A stretch of DNA of 64,000 nucleotides from Motacilla alba alba (GCF_015832195.1 NC_052019.1:50223016-50287015); one strand, 5' to 3'. Positions 1-12,000 are shown, counted from the first letter of the stretch. Numbers and translations: made by a program. The notes: generated from the sequence alone by a model not told the origin.

Positions 1-1563
1 TGACTGCTAAAACTATGGTCCTTTTCACACTGTAGCTGTTACCTGAGACAAGGAATACCTTGTACAATTTCCAAGGAAACTTTCTTCTAAAGGGTGGAAA
101 ACATTCTAAAGAAAACATGATGACTGGAGGAAATGAAACTAACAGTCACTTGCAAAATTTTGTCACAAAGAACTTAAAAAAACCCTCAACAATCAAAACC
201 AAACATGCTAGAAAGCAGCATCCTCTTATTGCCCTTTCATTGCTTGATTGGTCAAAACTGACAGTGCAATTTATCATCCTCACTTCATCTCTTAGGGTTA
301 AACCTTTCCAAAGTGCTGCAGGACTGAAAAAGACACTGATTCCATCCTCCTCCTCCTCTTTCCATTAACTCACTGATAGTTCAATAGAACTGGCCAGGAT
401 TTTTCCAAAGCTGCAACTCTACACCACCACATTATACTAAATCTTTTGAAAATGTGGTGGAACCAAAGTCTATAAAAACACTAAGTTCTTAAAGTAAAAT
501 CCTGAAGGAAATTAGATAAAGAGAAACTATATTTATGGGTATGATAAAAAAAAAAAAATCAACCAAACAACTAAATAAAGCCACACAACTCAAGAATAGA
601 CACACAAATACACACCAAAGAACAATGGGTGTTACTGCTCTTTGTATGAAAAATAAATCTCTCACTAGACCTGACATTACATTTGGTAGTTAGATTTTAT
701 TCCAACTGAACCGCCTTGCTGTATTTAACATGATATATGTTATTAGGACACAACTCTATCACATCTCCAGTAGAAGTTCTGCTCAACCCCATCAAGCACT
801 TATTGATTTAGCAATGCTTGTGTGCTAACCAGCAATGCCTCTACATTCTTTCAGCCTCTTGTGACTCCAGTTTACATGGTAAATTCATGGGGCCTGCAGC
901 AGCTCACTTTGCAAGGCAGGTCCTTGAGGAATCAGTATGTTCCACGAGAAGAGGTCTTGGTTCTCTTTGCAAAGCTGGCTGCTGCATTTATTTTGACACA
1001 TTTCTCTATAGAGAGGACCAACAGCTCATGTCCACTGCCATCAAGTCATCAGATGGGGTTACATGTCTTTCTGGAGTTGCCCATACAATGAAAGCTGTGA
1101 AACAGAGTATAGCACATTTCTCAGCTCAAAGGCAACAATAGCTCATGTCAGGTGCAATGAAGGGGAGCTGGACAGCACCTGCAGTGCGCTTACTTTCTCT
1201 GTTTCCAAGGGACTTCCTCCTGTCCAGAACTGACCTACTCTCAAAATAGCATCTCCTCGCATGGCCCAGGCAGTGCTTAGGACTTGATCTGATTTTTCCA
1301 TGACAGAAAAAGGAAAGGAAAATGGCATACATTAGCTTTCATCCACCACGCAAAAGACAAGCAGAGAATGGTCTCTCCTATATATCTCTGTCCCAGTTCT
1401 AACAAAAACAGCTTCTCATCCTTATAAGCACTGCAGAGATAACACCTTTGTAATCTCTTCCACAGTTTCATAGCTGACTGCACTAGCATGAAGACAAAAG
1501 ATAATTTCTTTTAGGAGGTCCTAATACTGATTTACCACTCAAATCGGCAGTGCAGTGCAATTG
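1..1563. other. Unique AT-rich sequence, no gene seen
   Basis: No repeat family or gene is recognised. Two overlapping + strand open frames lie at 818-1141 and 822-1091 (107 and 89 codons). They resemble no protein I know, show no splice context and occupy the same bases in different frames, so I treat them as chance. An A-run of 12 lies near 546-557. Confidence 0.6.
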
Positions 1564-1602
1564 GAAGTTATATAACTTCTACAACTAATATAGAAGTTAT
1601 AT
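1564..1602. repeat. Palindrome plus inverted repeat
   Basis: Positions 1564-1579 (gaagttatataacttc) are a perfect 16-bp palindrome. The arm atataacttcta (1570-1581) is the exact reverse complement of 1591-1602, giving a 12-bp stem with a 9-nt loop. The decamer gaagttatat also recurs as a direct repeat at 1564 and 1593. The structure is seen directly; no function is implied. Confidence 0.85.
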
Positions 1603-2993
1603 GGTGCCTTTGAAAGAACATTCATATTGTCATAAATAATACTTATAGACACAGTGGTGTAAACAGAATATACAGAAAACAAATGCAGCATACATATCAT
1701 AATGTTTCACCCTAGCACCTCTCACAGACAACTGCCTCAGCTTATCAGAGCTCTTTGTAACACTCCATAATCCAAACATCTTAACAACACTTTGTCTGGT
1801 AAATCATTCACAGAAGCATACATTCATGAACAGAAATGAACCTGCATATCTATAAATAAATTAATTCTACCACTTGAAATTGCAGAAAATTGTGTAAAAG
1901 GTTATGTTATTAATCTCTGTTACTTGCATACTGAAAGTCCAGACAGTGGCATTTTTTACAGTCTAGGTGCTTAAATTTGCACTCTTAATAATGGTATTGT
2001 TTTTTTGCTACTGTACTGCACAAACGAAAAGATATTTTACAACTATACACTAAGTCTCCAAGAACCATGAGCAACACTGTATTTTTTCCTGCATAAAATA
2101 GCCTCAGTAAAATGTGCAGTGGTGCATACACACAGTGTCACATTGATGTTCTCGGCACCATTAAGTAGTCAACAAACAGAAGTAGCATAATACTGAATTT
2201 TAAGTTGTGCTAGAAAAGTCATATTAATTTATTTTCTTAGCAGAACCTTATGATGCTCTGTACACAGCACCAAATGCCACAGACCTAGAATCTGCTTGTA
2301 GATTCTAGAAAATAACCCAACCATGGCAGCTCTCTGGTGCATACCTGCTTATCGAAACTTAGACATACACACAAGTAAAAAATTTAAATTTTACTCTTTC
2401 TTATCTAGAGTAAACAGTAGCTTAACCAAGGCTGTCTTACTCGGTGCTATAAGCCTGAGGAAACAGAGAAAAAACCTCACATAATCATTATTTAGTATAA
2501 ATAAGTGATAATGTTCAACTTTTTACCACCTCAAACACTCACTTCTATTTATTCACATTTACCATAACTACTTCTAAATTCTCCTGCATCTCTTATGCAG
2601 TTATTATCATAATAACTCCCAGGAGTTAGTCATAAGTATTCTGTCTATGAAGCAACATCAGATACTTATTAGTTTTTCAGGTCTGTATACTTTGGTCTCC
2701 TGAGAAGATTCTGCACTTCGTTGTCTGTGGTTCTTAATAATTTCCATTTACTGGTCAACATTCCTGTATGTCTCTGGTCAAAGTTTCTGATCAAAAGCCC
2801 AGATTTCCACCCCATGAATGCATACAAGTTGTTTTGCACTCACTTTGCTGACTTAATTCTCAGAACCATAATCTCAATTCTGTCAGCTATATCTGAAGAA
2901 CAGCCTATTCTAGATCTAAATTAGGTTTTAGCATTTCCAAATCTCAGTGGCACCAGGAAGCCATTGTATTCCAAGCTGTAAGTGTGGTTAAGT
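1603..2993. other. Unique AT-rich sequence, no gene seen
   Basis: No repeat family is recognised. One 67-codon open frame (2721-2924, +) is unrecognised and probably chance. A strong GTAAGT donor-like site at about 2978 follows a weak acceptor-like AG at about 2946. It would bound only a 31-bp segment, so it is not called. Confidence 0.6.
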
Positions 2994-3011
2994 GGGTGGG
3001 TGGGGCTGGGG
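2994..3011 (+). other. G-quadruplex motif
   Basis: Four G-runs of at least three bases (GGG, GGG, GGGG, GGGG) are separated by loops of 1, 1 and 2 nt, which fits the canonical G3+N1-7 quadruplex rule with very short loops. It sits alone in AT-rich sequence, with no CpG island or repeat around it. Confidence 0.8.
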
Positions 3012-4140
3012 ACAAAGGGGGACACAACAACACATGACACAAAACAGCTCCAGAACCAACAAACAGCAAAAAAAAGCATGACATTCTTCTTGAGCCCAGA
3101 TTATTTTTCCTGATAGCAACAAATATTTATTCATTAGAGTCTGATCCTACCAGTAGTCAAGTGTGTTTGCTTTCTCCACCCTCTTCCCTCCCAAAAAGGG
3201 ATTGTTCTGATTCAAAACAAATAGGTTTAAATTTATATTTTCTTAAAAATGTTTTTGCAATTGTAGAAATGTGCTAGTATTTTTAAACTTTTTAAAGCAT
3301 TCCCTATTAAAATCTACTTAAAATCCTAGCTTTGCACATTTATTTCTAAAAGAAGAAAACACATGAAAAAGTAATAAAAACAGATAATGGAAACATTGTG
3401 AAACTATAAAACTGAGAGGCCATTTCCTAAAGGCAATTTCTGAGATTTGTAATTGTGAAACTTTAATTCCAATTCCTGAAAATATTATGAACCTTACATT
3501 TATTTCAGAAGGAAATACTTGCCATTGACCACCCTGATCTGCTCTTCAGGGAGAGAGGAAGAAACCAAGATTTTCAGAATGCCTGTTGCTGGCCATCTTT
3601 AAATTGTATATCAGTAAGTCATCTTAAAAGAAGCCATCTCATTGCATGAATGCTCATCCCAGATTCAGCTAAGATCAAATATCAGCTCTTGTTAGCCTGT
3701 CTGTTCTTCTATCCTAAACAAATGTTGAAAACCCAGACTCTTAAAAGCAACCTTTTGGTTTCAACATCATACTTGCACTTATGAGGAGCTAATTAGTTTA
3801 CAAAGTTATGCAAAGGCACACAGGCCCTTGGTTTGGGTATATCTAGAAAACTATACTGAATGTTTGTACAATGCTATGAAAATCTGCTTCCTTCTGAATC
3901 CCTCTTCTTACTCAGATGCAAGGATGTATTGAAAAGTTTGTTGCTACCATAGACTTCCTACAGAGGCTAAGTCTCCTTATCCCCCTAAGACATGAGAAAT
4001 GTTTGCATATTTTACTGAGGGCTGGGCAATGTCACCAAGACACAGCCTGGAGCAGCATGTTTCTGCACTGGAGCATTCCACAGGAATGACTGCAAATTAG
4101 ACAGAGGCTATTCCATCCTGCTTCCCCGTTGTGGGAGACA
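3012..4140. other. Unique sequence, no gene seen
   Basis: AT-rich, high-complexity sequence with no recognised repeat, open frame or RNA gene. Confidence 0.6.
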
Positions 4141-4190
4141 GAAAGTAATTAGCTGCTGGCCTACACCAGCAGCAAATCATTAACCCCTCC
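4141..4190. promoter_or_regulatory. Enhancer-like element: TAATTA with GCTGCTGG hairpin
   Basis: A homeodomain core TAATTA (4146-4151) is followed at once by a perfect 8-bp inverted repeat, GCTGCTGG (4152-4159) and CCAGCAGC (4166-4173), around a 6-nt spacer. CATTA follows on the other side, so the symmetry continues imperfectly outward. Homeodomain proteins bind TAATTA cores. That this is a functional enhancer is inference from local composition only. Confidence 0.35.
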
Positions 4191-4565
4191 TGCCCCTAAA
4201 CATTAGCTCAGCTGTGCTGGCCATTGAATTGCAAAGGATGGAAATACATCTCTGTCCATCTGCTTCATCCGCTCCAGAGAATCAGCATACGTGATATTTG
4301 CTTGGCTCCTAGAAATCCAGTGTGGGAAATCTTGAGAGAGCTGGACATCATTTGGATTTGCTCAGGCCTGATACTCAAATCACAATCTGTCATTCACTGA
4401 TTGCAGTAGAAGGAAGGGCAAAGCTGCCTCCATGCATGCTGCTGTTCTGGAAAAAGTCAGTAGATCCAAAGAGTGCAAAGCCAGAGCAGGATCTAGAGCT
4501 GGCTTATCTTATTGGTTCTGCTAGATCAGGCTTCGTTAAATACTGTTTTGGATTCGATCCAATGA

Positions 4566-4640
4566 AGGCAATGCTTACTGTTTAACCTTGACTCCATGAA
4601 TCTGTTCCAAAAGCCTAACTTTGAGCAGTACTTCATCAAA
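4566..4640 (+). other. Exon-like open segment ending in strong splice donor
   Basis: A frame open from 4566 runs 25 codons to AAA at 4638-4640, followed by GTAAGT, a near-ideal donor. The frame contains an ATG at 4593 and ends in residues FEQYFIK before the donor. The upstream acceptor is weak: the AG at 4567 lacks a good pyrimidine tract. If real, it could be an internal exon or a short first coding exon. The peptide is not recognised, and a chance match is quite possible. Confidence 0.2.
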
Positions 4641-4789
4641 GTAAGTATTTCTTCAAATGCTCTTATTACATATACTTGAAACATACATCGTAGGAACAAT
4701 TTTTCTTCGCAGATACCAGCCTAGCAGCAAAGTAGGCTAAACACATCCATCTGACTCAATGGGCCAGACATAAAAATGTAGGCTTGAAA

Positions 4790-5130
4790 GAAATTATGTC
4801 TTATCATTTGAAAGATGGAGCCATTGCATTGGCATTAAACAGCCTGTGCATTAGATCAGACAGCAAATGAGATATTGATAGAACTATTTTGAACAGTCAA
4901 TAAGCTTTCTAATGATTGATAGCTTTGAGCTAACTCTAGCAATATCAACGTCTGCACTTGGAAATTGGGGATTGAAACTGTAATGCAATATTCTCTTTGT
5001 GGAATTCATAAGCATAAGTCAAATGTGGGCAGTGGACCCAACTGAGGGATTTGCATTGGTCTCTTTCTTCATAGCATAAAGAAAGAATGACAGCAAATTT
5101 TGCTTGTTTTAATCTTTCCATCTAAATCCC
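4790..5130. promoter_or_regulatory. Possible conserved noncoding element with PBX/HOX-type site
   Basis: High-complexity sequence contains TGATTGAT (4913-4920), the classical PBX/HOX composite-site core. Several ATTA and TAAT motifs and an AAGTCAAATG segment lie around it. There is no reading frame and no repeat. The enhancer reading is inference; conservation in chicken and other birds would decide it. Confidence 0.25.
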
Positions 5131-5328
5131 ACCAAAGCAGTATCTCAGAAGATTAAAAAAAAAGGGAGAAGAAAGCCTCAGAAGAAGCCAAGCTAAATCA
5201 CTGAGCATGCCAGTCCCATGGATTTCATTGGAAGTCCAAACAATGTAACTGTTGCTACTGTAACAATTTTACAAAAAACAAAATTTTTCCCTTAGAATAT
5301 TTTACATAGTATATTCAAAGGAAAAAAA

Positions 5329-5360
5329 ATGGCTTTTCCTCAAAAAGCCATTGAGGAAAA
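5329..5360. repeat. Two overlapping, mutually exclusive hairpins
   Basis: atggctttt (5329-5337) pairs with aaaagccat (5343-5351), a 9-bp stem with a 5-nt loop. The overlapping arm ttttcctcaa (5334-5343) pairs with ttgaggaaaa (5351-5360), a 10-bp stem. The two stems share bases and cannot form together. Confidence 0.8.
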
Positions 5361-7240
5361 AAGGGAGCAGAGGAGAAAACATACAGCCAAGACTTTTACA
5401 AGTGATGTCAAAAAATTATTAATACACTCCTAAAGTAGCTAGAATTTTAAAGATCATGTGCTTTGTGTTCTCACAGTATAAGCTTCTTTCATCTCATAAA
5501 GAATCCAATAAAGAGCCGCTATAAAAATATTCCTTATAAAAAATTCTTTTTTGTAAAATAATGTAAAAGGAATTTTAATTCCCTAATCTCCACCTATTAA
5601 TTATTAAAATCAATGATAGCATATTTATTTTAATTTAAATTTCCAAGCCCTCAAACTGATAGCAATGCTCTAAGAAGTCTATAAATCCTTTTTGAATTAC
5701 ATGTATTCATGTATAGTGCTTCCTATTTGGTTAGCAACCAAGTTTCCTTTCAATTTCATCTGAAATTGGAGAGGGAAAAAAGGTGAAAGAAGTAGTCTGG
5801 TAGTCTTTCCTCATTATTTATAAACAAGTACTTCCCCTTGCAATCTAACTGAATTTGATATTACTACTCCCGGTTGCAAGAGGTTTGTAATTCTTTATCA
5901 GCAAAATAAAATGCAAATGACATTAAGATTCTCCACAGCAGAGAGAAGGTCCTTAACTTGGTCAAATTAACAGTTAGCAGTTTAAAACCTGAGTTGTGTC
6001 AGATCACATGTACCAGCATTGCTCCAGTTGCCCCTAAGAGCAGTGATGATTCAGTATACACAGGCACATTCCCCTCCTCCCTCTCTGCATCTGACATGGA
6101 TGCATCCTTGCTCCCCTCTACACAACACAGAGCAGAAAGCACCATGCCTGAACAGTTAGGGATTCTCTCTGGAAAACTGACTGTCAGCAGAGGTAGCTCT
6201 CCTTTCACTTACTTGGTCTTACACCAGCATGAGCCTACAATCATCCATAATGCTGCTCTTGATTTATGCTGACGTGCCAGACCAGGATCCACACCTAAAA
6301 AAAAATTCAGTCACAATCTACTTAACAAATGCAAAATACTTCTTTCACCACCTCCAAGGAGGAGGCAACCTTCTTCTCTACTTCAGCACTTGCATGAGGT
6401 TTTTACATCCCTCTCACTGTTTCCAATGTCTCTTTGCCTTTTCATAAACACTATGCCTGAACTGGGGTGTTTGGGTAAGCATGTCTACTGCAAACTTCAT
6501 GATATCAAAAAAAAAAAAAGTGCTCATTTTTAATTTATATTCTTTACACACCTGCAGAAATGATGTTTGCGTTTTGGTTTGCTAAAACAACACAGTGGCA
6601 AGGTGCTCCAAATGCAGAGAGGTAATATGGCAGGGTATATATAGCAGGGAGATTACACATACAAAAAGTAATTGAAGCGAAACAGTAAGGACAACAAAGG
6701 TTTTGAAAACTAATGTTTGCTGTGATCTTTGTTTATTTTTATTTTACTGAATCCTTCATCTAATACCAACTTAATAAATAAGCAGGCACTGCAGTTTATA
6801 AACGTATCACATCCTAAAGAAGAAATAAAAATAAATGCACTCTTCAAATTTTCTTCAAACAACTTCTAACACCACAACAGAAACAATTAGGGACTGTGAT
6901 GCATTCATGAATAAAGAACAAGACTGGCACAGTGAAAAGAAAGCAGACAGAAAATTTCCCAAATGGACATGTATTGTTATTTAGATTGAGAGTTGGAATC
7001 AATTTTGGTTAAATCTTTGGTTGTTACAACTAATTTAAGGTGTTCATACCCTGTGAGTTGTGCTGACTAACAGTAAAAAGGCTTGTTTATTTACATCCAT
7101 TGACAAGCAATGTCAGGAGTCTTGAATTGTATCTAAAATAGGTAGCATGGGCTAGGAAAGTGAAAAAAAAAGATACAATCTATTACTGCTTATGTTTATA
7201 ACGAGTTGCTCTCCCCCAAAGGTTACTGGTGTGCATTTAC
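5361..7240. other. Unique AT-rich sequence, no gene seen
   Basis: The only sizeable open frame is 5958-6272 (+, 104 codons). It overlaps a 69-codon frame on the other strand, lacks convincing splice or start context and resembles no known protein. An A-run lies at about 6507-6519. No repeat family is recognised. Confidence 0.6.
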
Positions 7241-7247
7241 AATGTGT

Positions 7248-7259
7248 GCCACCTAGTGG
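7248..7259 (-). promoter_or_regulatory. CTCF-type binding motif
   Basis: GCCACCTAGTGG is an exact match to the reverse complement of the CTCF core consensus CCASYAGRKGGC, so the motif reads on the - strand. It lies about 0.9 kb before the CpG island, where an insulator or promoter-proximal CTCF site would be plausible. Occupancy cannot be judged from sequence. Confidence 0.5.
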
Positions 7260-7568
7260 GAGCAAAAATTTGATAAAAAAGTTAAAATATTTTAAAATGT
7301 TAAAAAAATGTAGCCTGGCATTTTGCAGTCTAGAGGGAAATTAGAATTTGCATTAGGTATTGAAGCAGTGTGTTTACACACCAAGACCCTCAAAGGAAAG
7401 GGCTTCTGATTGTCCATTATCTCCTCCTTATTGCAAAACATGAGTAAAAGTCAGTAAACTTATGTATGAAAAGCTGCTGTTTGATATTGATAGTTCATCA
7501 TTTGCACTATGTCTGTACTGGAAACAATGCTGCCTGTAGATAGTGAAGCAGTTCTGTTTCACAGACAG

Positions 7569-7670
7569 ACAGACCTATGAAACTCACCAAGAAAGTTACA
7601 AAACAGACCTATGAAACTCACTAAGAAAGTTATAAAACACACCTGTGAAACTCACTAAGAAAATATTCAA
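7569..7670. repeat. 34-bp tandem repeat, three copies
   Basis: Units begin at 7569, 7603 and 7637, giving a 34-bp period. Each carries the shared block acctatgaaactcac or a close variant. Copies one and two are nearly identical; the third is more diverged and incomplete. A short (acag)n stretch precedes the array. Confidence 0.85.
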
Positions 7671-8136
7671 GTCAAAGATCAGATAAATTCAAGGATGACA
7701 GACAAAAAAGTCAGTCACTAAATATTCAGAGCTACTTCTAGTCTAGCTAGTCTCTTGAAAATACCAACAAGGCTAAGAGTATGTGAAGTATCCTTTGGCT
7801 AGTCTTGCTCCTACTGCAACTCAATATTTGGGAAGTACATGGACTTTTGATGTGATTTAGCTCAAAAATTCTTGGTTTACATAGTTTATGCCTTAGTTAT
7901 TCAAGGGTAATACAGAAATATTGAACTTTTGCTCAGTAGAGCTCATAGGCACGGTGATCTAAAGTACGGAGTAAACATACAGGAATAAGAATTAAAATTT
8001 ACGATACAAGGCAACGCACTGCAATCTAATTACCTGGCCTTCAAAAAAATAAAATCATGGAAATGGAGGAAGTACCACTCCATAATCTTGGCTTCGAATC
8101 TAATCATCTTGTATAATTAGCTCAGGCATGGCAGGT
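7671..8136. other. Unique sequence upstream of the CpG island
   Basis: No open frame or recognised repeat. The sequence changes abruptly from AT-rich to GC- and CpG-rich at about 8137. Confidence 0.55.
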
Positions 8137-9030
8137 AGCATTAGACGGGAGGACGAGCTCAAGGAGGTCTCGGCCCTCAGCGCTTCCCATCCCGGCCACA
8201 GGGAGAGCCGCCTGCCGGCTTCAGCTCGCCCAGGTCCGCGCTGCCGTGGCTGAGCAAACGAGCGGTTTGCAGCTTGGTGCTACTTCCCCAGCGGCCAGCT
8301 CGCACGGAGTTACAGCCCGTGGACAACTCCTCTGAAGGCTTGTCTATGCCTTCTCAGCTACACAGAGCTCTCTGGTACCGCGGCAGAGCCCGGGAAGGGG
8401 GAAAGGGGCGCAGGGAAAGCGCCTCCAGCCCTCACACCCCGCTCCAGCCTGGGCGCAGCGCAGGGCCTGATGGCACCTGCCTCCCGGCCTCTTTCCCAGC
8501 CTCTCCCTCCCCTCTGCCTCCAGCCCTGACCAGCTCCAAAGGACTCACAGGCTGGGCTCTGCCGGGAAACAGTCACTGGAATACAGGAGAACGTGCCCAA
8601 GCACTCGCCTTGAGCACAGGCAGCAAGGAGACAGGTGAAAGTTGTATTTCCTCCTGTCCCTCCTCCCAGGACCACAGGGCACTTGGTCCGCCCAGCGAGC
8701 ACCGCTTCGCTCTCAGCCCAGGCAACCCAGAACTCCTTTTCCCGAGGCCGTCCCGGGGCGCCTGAGGGCTGAGGGCCCGCACCTGGAGCGGCCCATCCGC
8801 AGGGCACCTCCGGGGCCGGGCGAGGCACGGCCTGTCCTCCGGGAGCGCTCCCAGGAAAACAGAGCGCAGCATCGCCACCGCCGCCGGGAGCGCTCCGAGC
8901 TTCGCCAGGCTCCTACTGTCAGGTACCACTGCTTTTGTTGCTCCCTTTTGTGCTCTCGTCAGCAGCGAGTGCTTTGTTTTTCTCAGTTCCCAGCGAGTAT
9001 TGCGAGCCCCACCGGTGTTACTCGGCTTTT
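8137..9030. promoter_or_regulatory. CpG island, candidate promoter
   Basis: About 0.9 kb of markedly GC-rich, CpG-dense sequence is embedded in AT-rich DNA. It contains GC-box-like strings such as GGGGCGCAGGG and CCGGGCGAGG. Unmethylated CpG islands usually mark promoters in birds as in mammals. Donor-like sites exist on both strands: CAG|GTACCA at about 8921 (+) and CT|GTGAGT reading leftward from 8549 (-), so direction is undecided. Four overlapping frames of about 150-160 codons on both strands (8274-8765, 8358-8828, 8573-9049, 8642-9091) reflect scarcity of stop codons in GC-rich DNA and are not called as genes. A lncRNA or an untranslated first exon of a distant gene would fit equally well. 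Confidence 0.7.
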
Positions 9031-12000
9031 GGTGTCCTTTGTTCCTCAAGTAGGAGGGTGCTTTAAAAGAAATTCTCTCCCTTTTAATTAAATCAAGGCA
9101 ATGTGTGCTGCGATTTGTCTTGCTCTTGTCTCAAGAGAAAACTTCAAAATTACTTCTGCCAGGGCTTTGAGTGCTGAAGAAGAGGGCAAAGAGGCGAGAG
9201 AAGGCCTCGTGCTACTCAAGAATAACTCTACTTTAAAAAAGAACTTTATTCAATCATATCTGAAATATCTTTATTGCAGACATCACACATTTCCCTTTTG
9301 TATGTTGTTTCAGTTTTTTCTATGTGCAACTTGAGATATTCTTCATATAAGATCTGAAATGTTGGAGACAGTAGATACATTTTTCAATTTATTCTGATGG
9401 GGTTCTTTATGTGAACTATCACACAAATACGAAAGCAGTCCACAATGCATTTCAGTCCTATCAATTCATTACACTTTCTAAGATTTGGTCACAGTTTTTT
9501 CTTCACTTATATTCTTCTGCCTCAAGGATAAGAGTCAGTAAACCGAAACAAGTCACTGTTTTCATTATTTTGAGACAGCTAAAGAAAAGTAAATTAACAC
9601 ATTTATTCAGGATCTGTGCAGGTAGTAGAAGACATCCTCACCTCTTGTCAGCTCTTTATGGGAAGAAAACAGACTTTCACAAGCAAAGCTCAAAGGCAGA
9701 TAATTATTCTGTGAGTTTAGAGGGGTCTGATTCTCAGTGTATTGAAGGTTTTCCAGATTATATGTTGATAATCAAACTACTGATCCCAGTAGTAAAATGT
9801 GAATTTTGACACCACATTTAGACCACTACATTCTGAAACACAATGTGTAGGTGTGGAGAAAAAAAAAGGAGTAAGGGAAATAAGAAAAACACCTGTAACA
9901 GTAAGAAGGAAGCATCAAGGCTGTTTGTATCAATATGTTGAGTTTACCACGATGTTTTAGAGGAGACATCGACATTTTCTGCTAATACTGTTAGAGGACA
10001 CATTTCCAAATCATTCTATGTTTTACAAAGGAACATTTCTGAAAAGAAATAGCTTTTCAGAGAGTGTGCCTTCAGCTAGTAAGCCTGTCCAATGAGAAGC
10101 TGGGACCAAACAGAGGGCTTCTTGTGCTACTTTCACATTCACGGTCCCATCTGACTCCTCTGGGCTGGCTCCAGGGTTGGGCTGACCCCACAATGAGGTG
10201 GTTTGGAGAACTCCTGTTCCATGAGTTTCCAGTGTGATTTCCTGGACTTGTTACTACTCAGTCAGAGAAGTGTTGAAAGGAAGGAGGATGGAGGGTAGCA
10301 GAACCACTCCTCTGTACAGCAGGTTGCTTGGCTGACATTTTAAAATTGAAACTATCATACCACAATAGAAACAAGTGGTCCAAAGAGCTGGAGGCTTACC
10401 TGGTACAGATTGGTAGAAAAACATGGAAAATCTTATTTTCCCATCTCTTGTTTTGGTCCATGTGGTTTGAAACCTACTGTATTTCAATTCTAATTGCTCT
10501 GCTTCCAATGCAGTACATGGAAAAGAAAACAGGGAAAAGCATCACTAAAAATAATGTACTGAAGAATGTGAAGTCAGTTTAGGTCAGCACATCTAAGCAA
10601 ATAAAATCAAAATGGGTGTGTATGATCTCCCAATGGGCTGGCAACTAACCAAAAATCACACTGTTGTCTTGCATTTTTGGCTGACCTAGCCTGTAAAGCA
10701 GAATTAAATTTTGGAAATAAAACCCTACTACTGTTTTGTAGCTCCTCCAATTCTATTCCAGCCTTCAAGGTAACTTGATGTAACTCAGTGCAATCTAAAC
10801 TTCAAGCTTACAGAATTTTCAGGACTTTATAACTCTGCTTTACTGCATATATTTTTTTAAATTATTGAAATGTATTTGAAATTTATTTGTTTCATCTAGC
10901 CTTCCATGACCTGTTGCTTATCACCTCCTTTTGCTCAACATTATTTTCTGAAGAAAAGTAGCACTAGTACATCTAGCCACAGCATGCTATAAAGAATAAA
11001 ATTCTCCACAGAAGCTGTTTTGGGTCACTGATGTTTTATGACAACAAATAAAATGTGTATGAGGGACATTTGATCTGAGTCCACTTAAATTTTAAGAAAA
11101 ATAATGACCCATAGAATTTGTAGAAATGAGCAACAAATCTGCTTTCAGACCTCCAGATGTCTTAACAATATACTTTTTTTCTCTTCATGGGTAAGTTGTT
11201 TTCAGATCTAGAGATAAACTGAAAATCTAAAATTGACACAAAATTTGTGTCTATTAAATTCTCAAAATGTTATATCAGACACTTAACACATTCCCCCTTT
11301 CCTACTGAATACTACAGTAGTTCCACAAAGAGGACATTAGGGCCAAGATTAAATTTAAGAGTAAAAAACAAATGGATTTGCAAGAGATGTAGCACTAGAG
11401 GTTTTGGGGTGATCTACTTCTGAGTTATTGAAGAGAAAGAAGTATTTTGTTATTGGCAACAAATTGTCTTGCCTTTAAGTTTCCTCTCACTTTGCTTCAT
11501 CCATAAGAAAAAGACTTCTGATCCTCCTATTTACTTGCCAGTGGCTTTGTCAAAAAAAATTGAGGTGCTATACCTATTTAGAATATTCAATGTTAATGAA
11601 ATTTCATGAGCAAACCTATCTGCTTTACCGTGCCAGAGATTTTCAAGGCTTCATAGAGGGAAAATTGTATCAATCATACCAAGAAGGCACTAAATATCCT
11701 GAGCTCCAATAAATTCAATAAAAGCAGTAAGAGCTCCCCAGAACAGCCAGCAACTTAAAAGCTTGAGGCCTTAGGCACTGTTGTCATTTACACCTGGAGA
11801 ATAATAGAGACATACAAGCAAAATTGAAGATCCTTTTTATCCTTTGTTTTAAAGGACATTCCTGTTCAAATATGTGGTTCTTCTCTCATGCTGTCCCTTT
11901 ACCAGTAAGGGTGAGTGCATAATGATGCCATTCATACAGGCTTGCTAACAGCTAGATCAATGATACTTGTCACATGAGTAGTTTCCTGGGCTGCTTCTCA

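Noticed and set aside
818..1141. 107-codon open frame on the + strand
   Set aside because: Overlapped by an 89-codon frame in another phase; no recognised motif or exon boundary.
5958..6272. 104-codon open frame on the + strand
   Set aside because: No recognisable domain, no splice or start context, an antisense frame overlaps, and the length is unremarkable for 64 kb.
8274..9091. Four overlapping open frames of 149-163 codons on both strands
   Set aside because: All lie in the CpG island, overlap each other in different frames, are Pro/Arg/Gly/Ser-rich as expected from GC-rich DNA lacking stops, and match no known protein.
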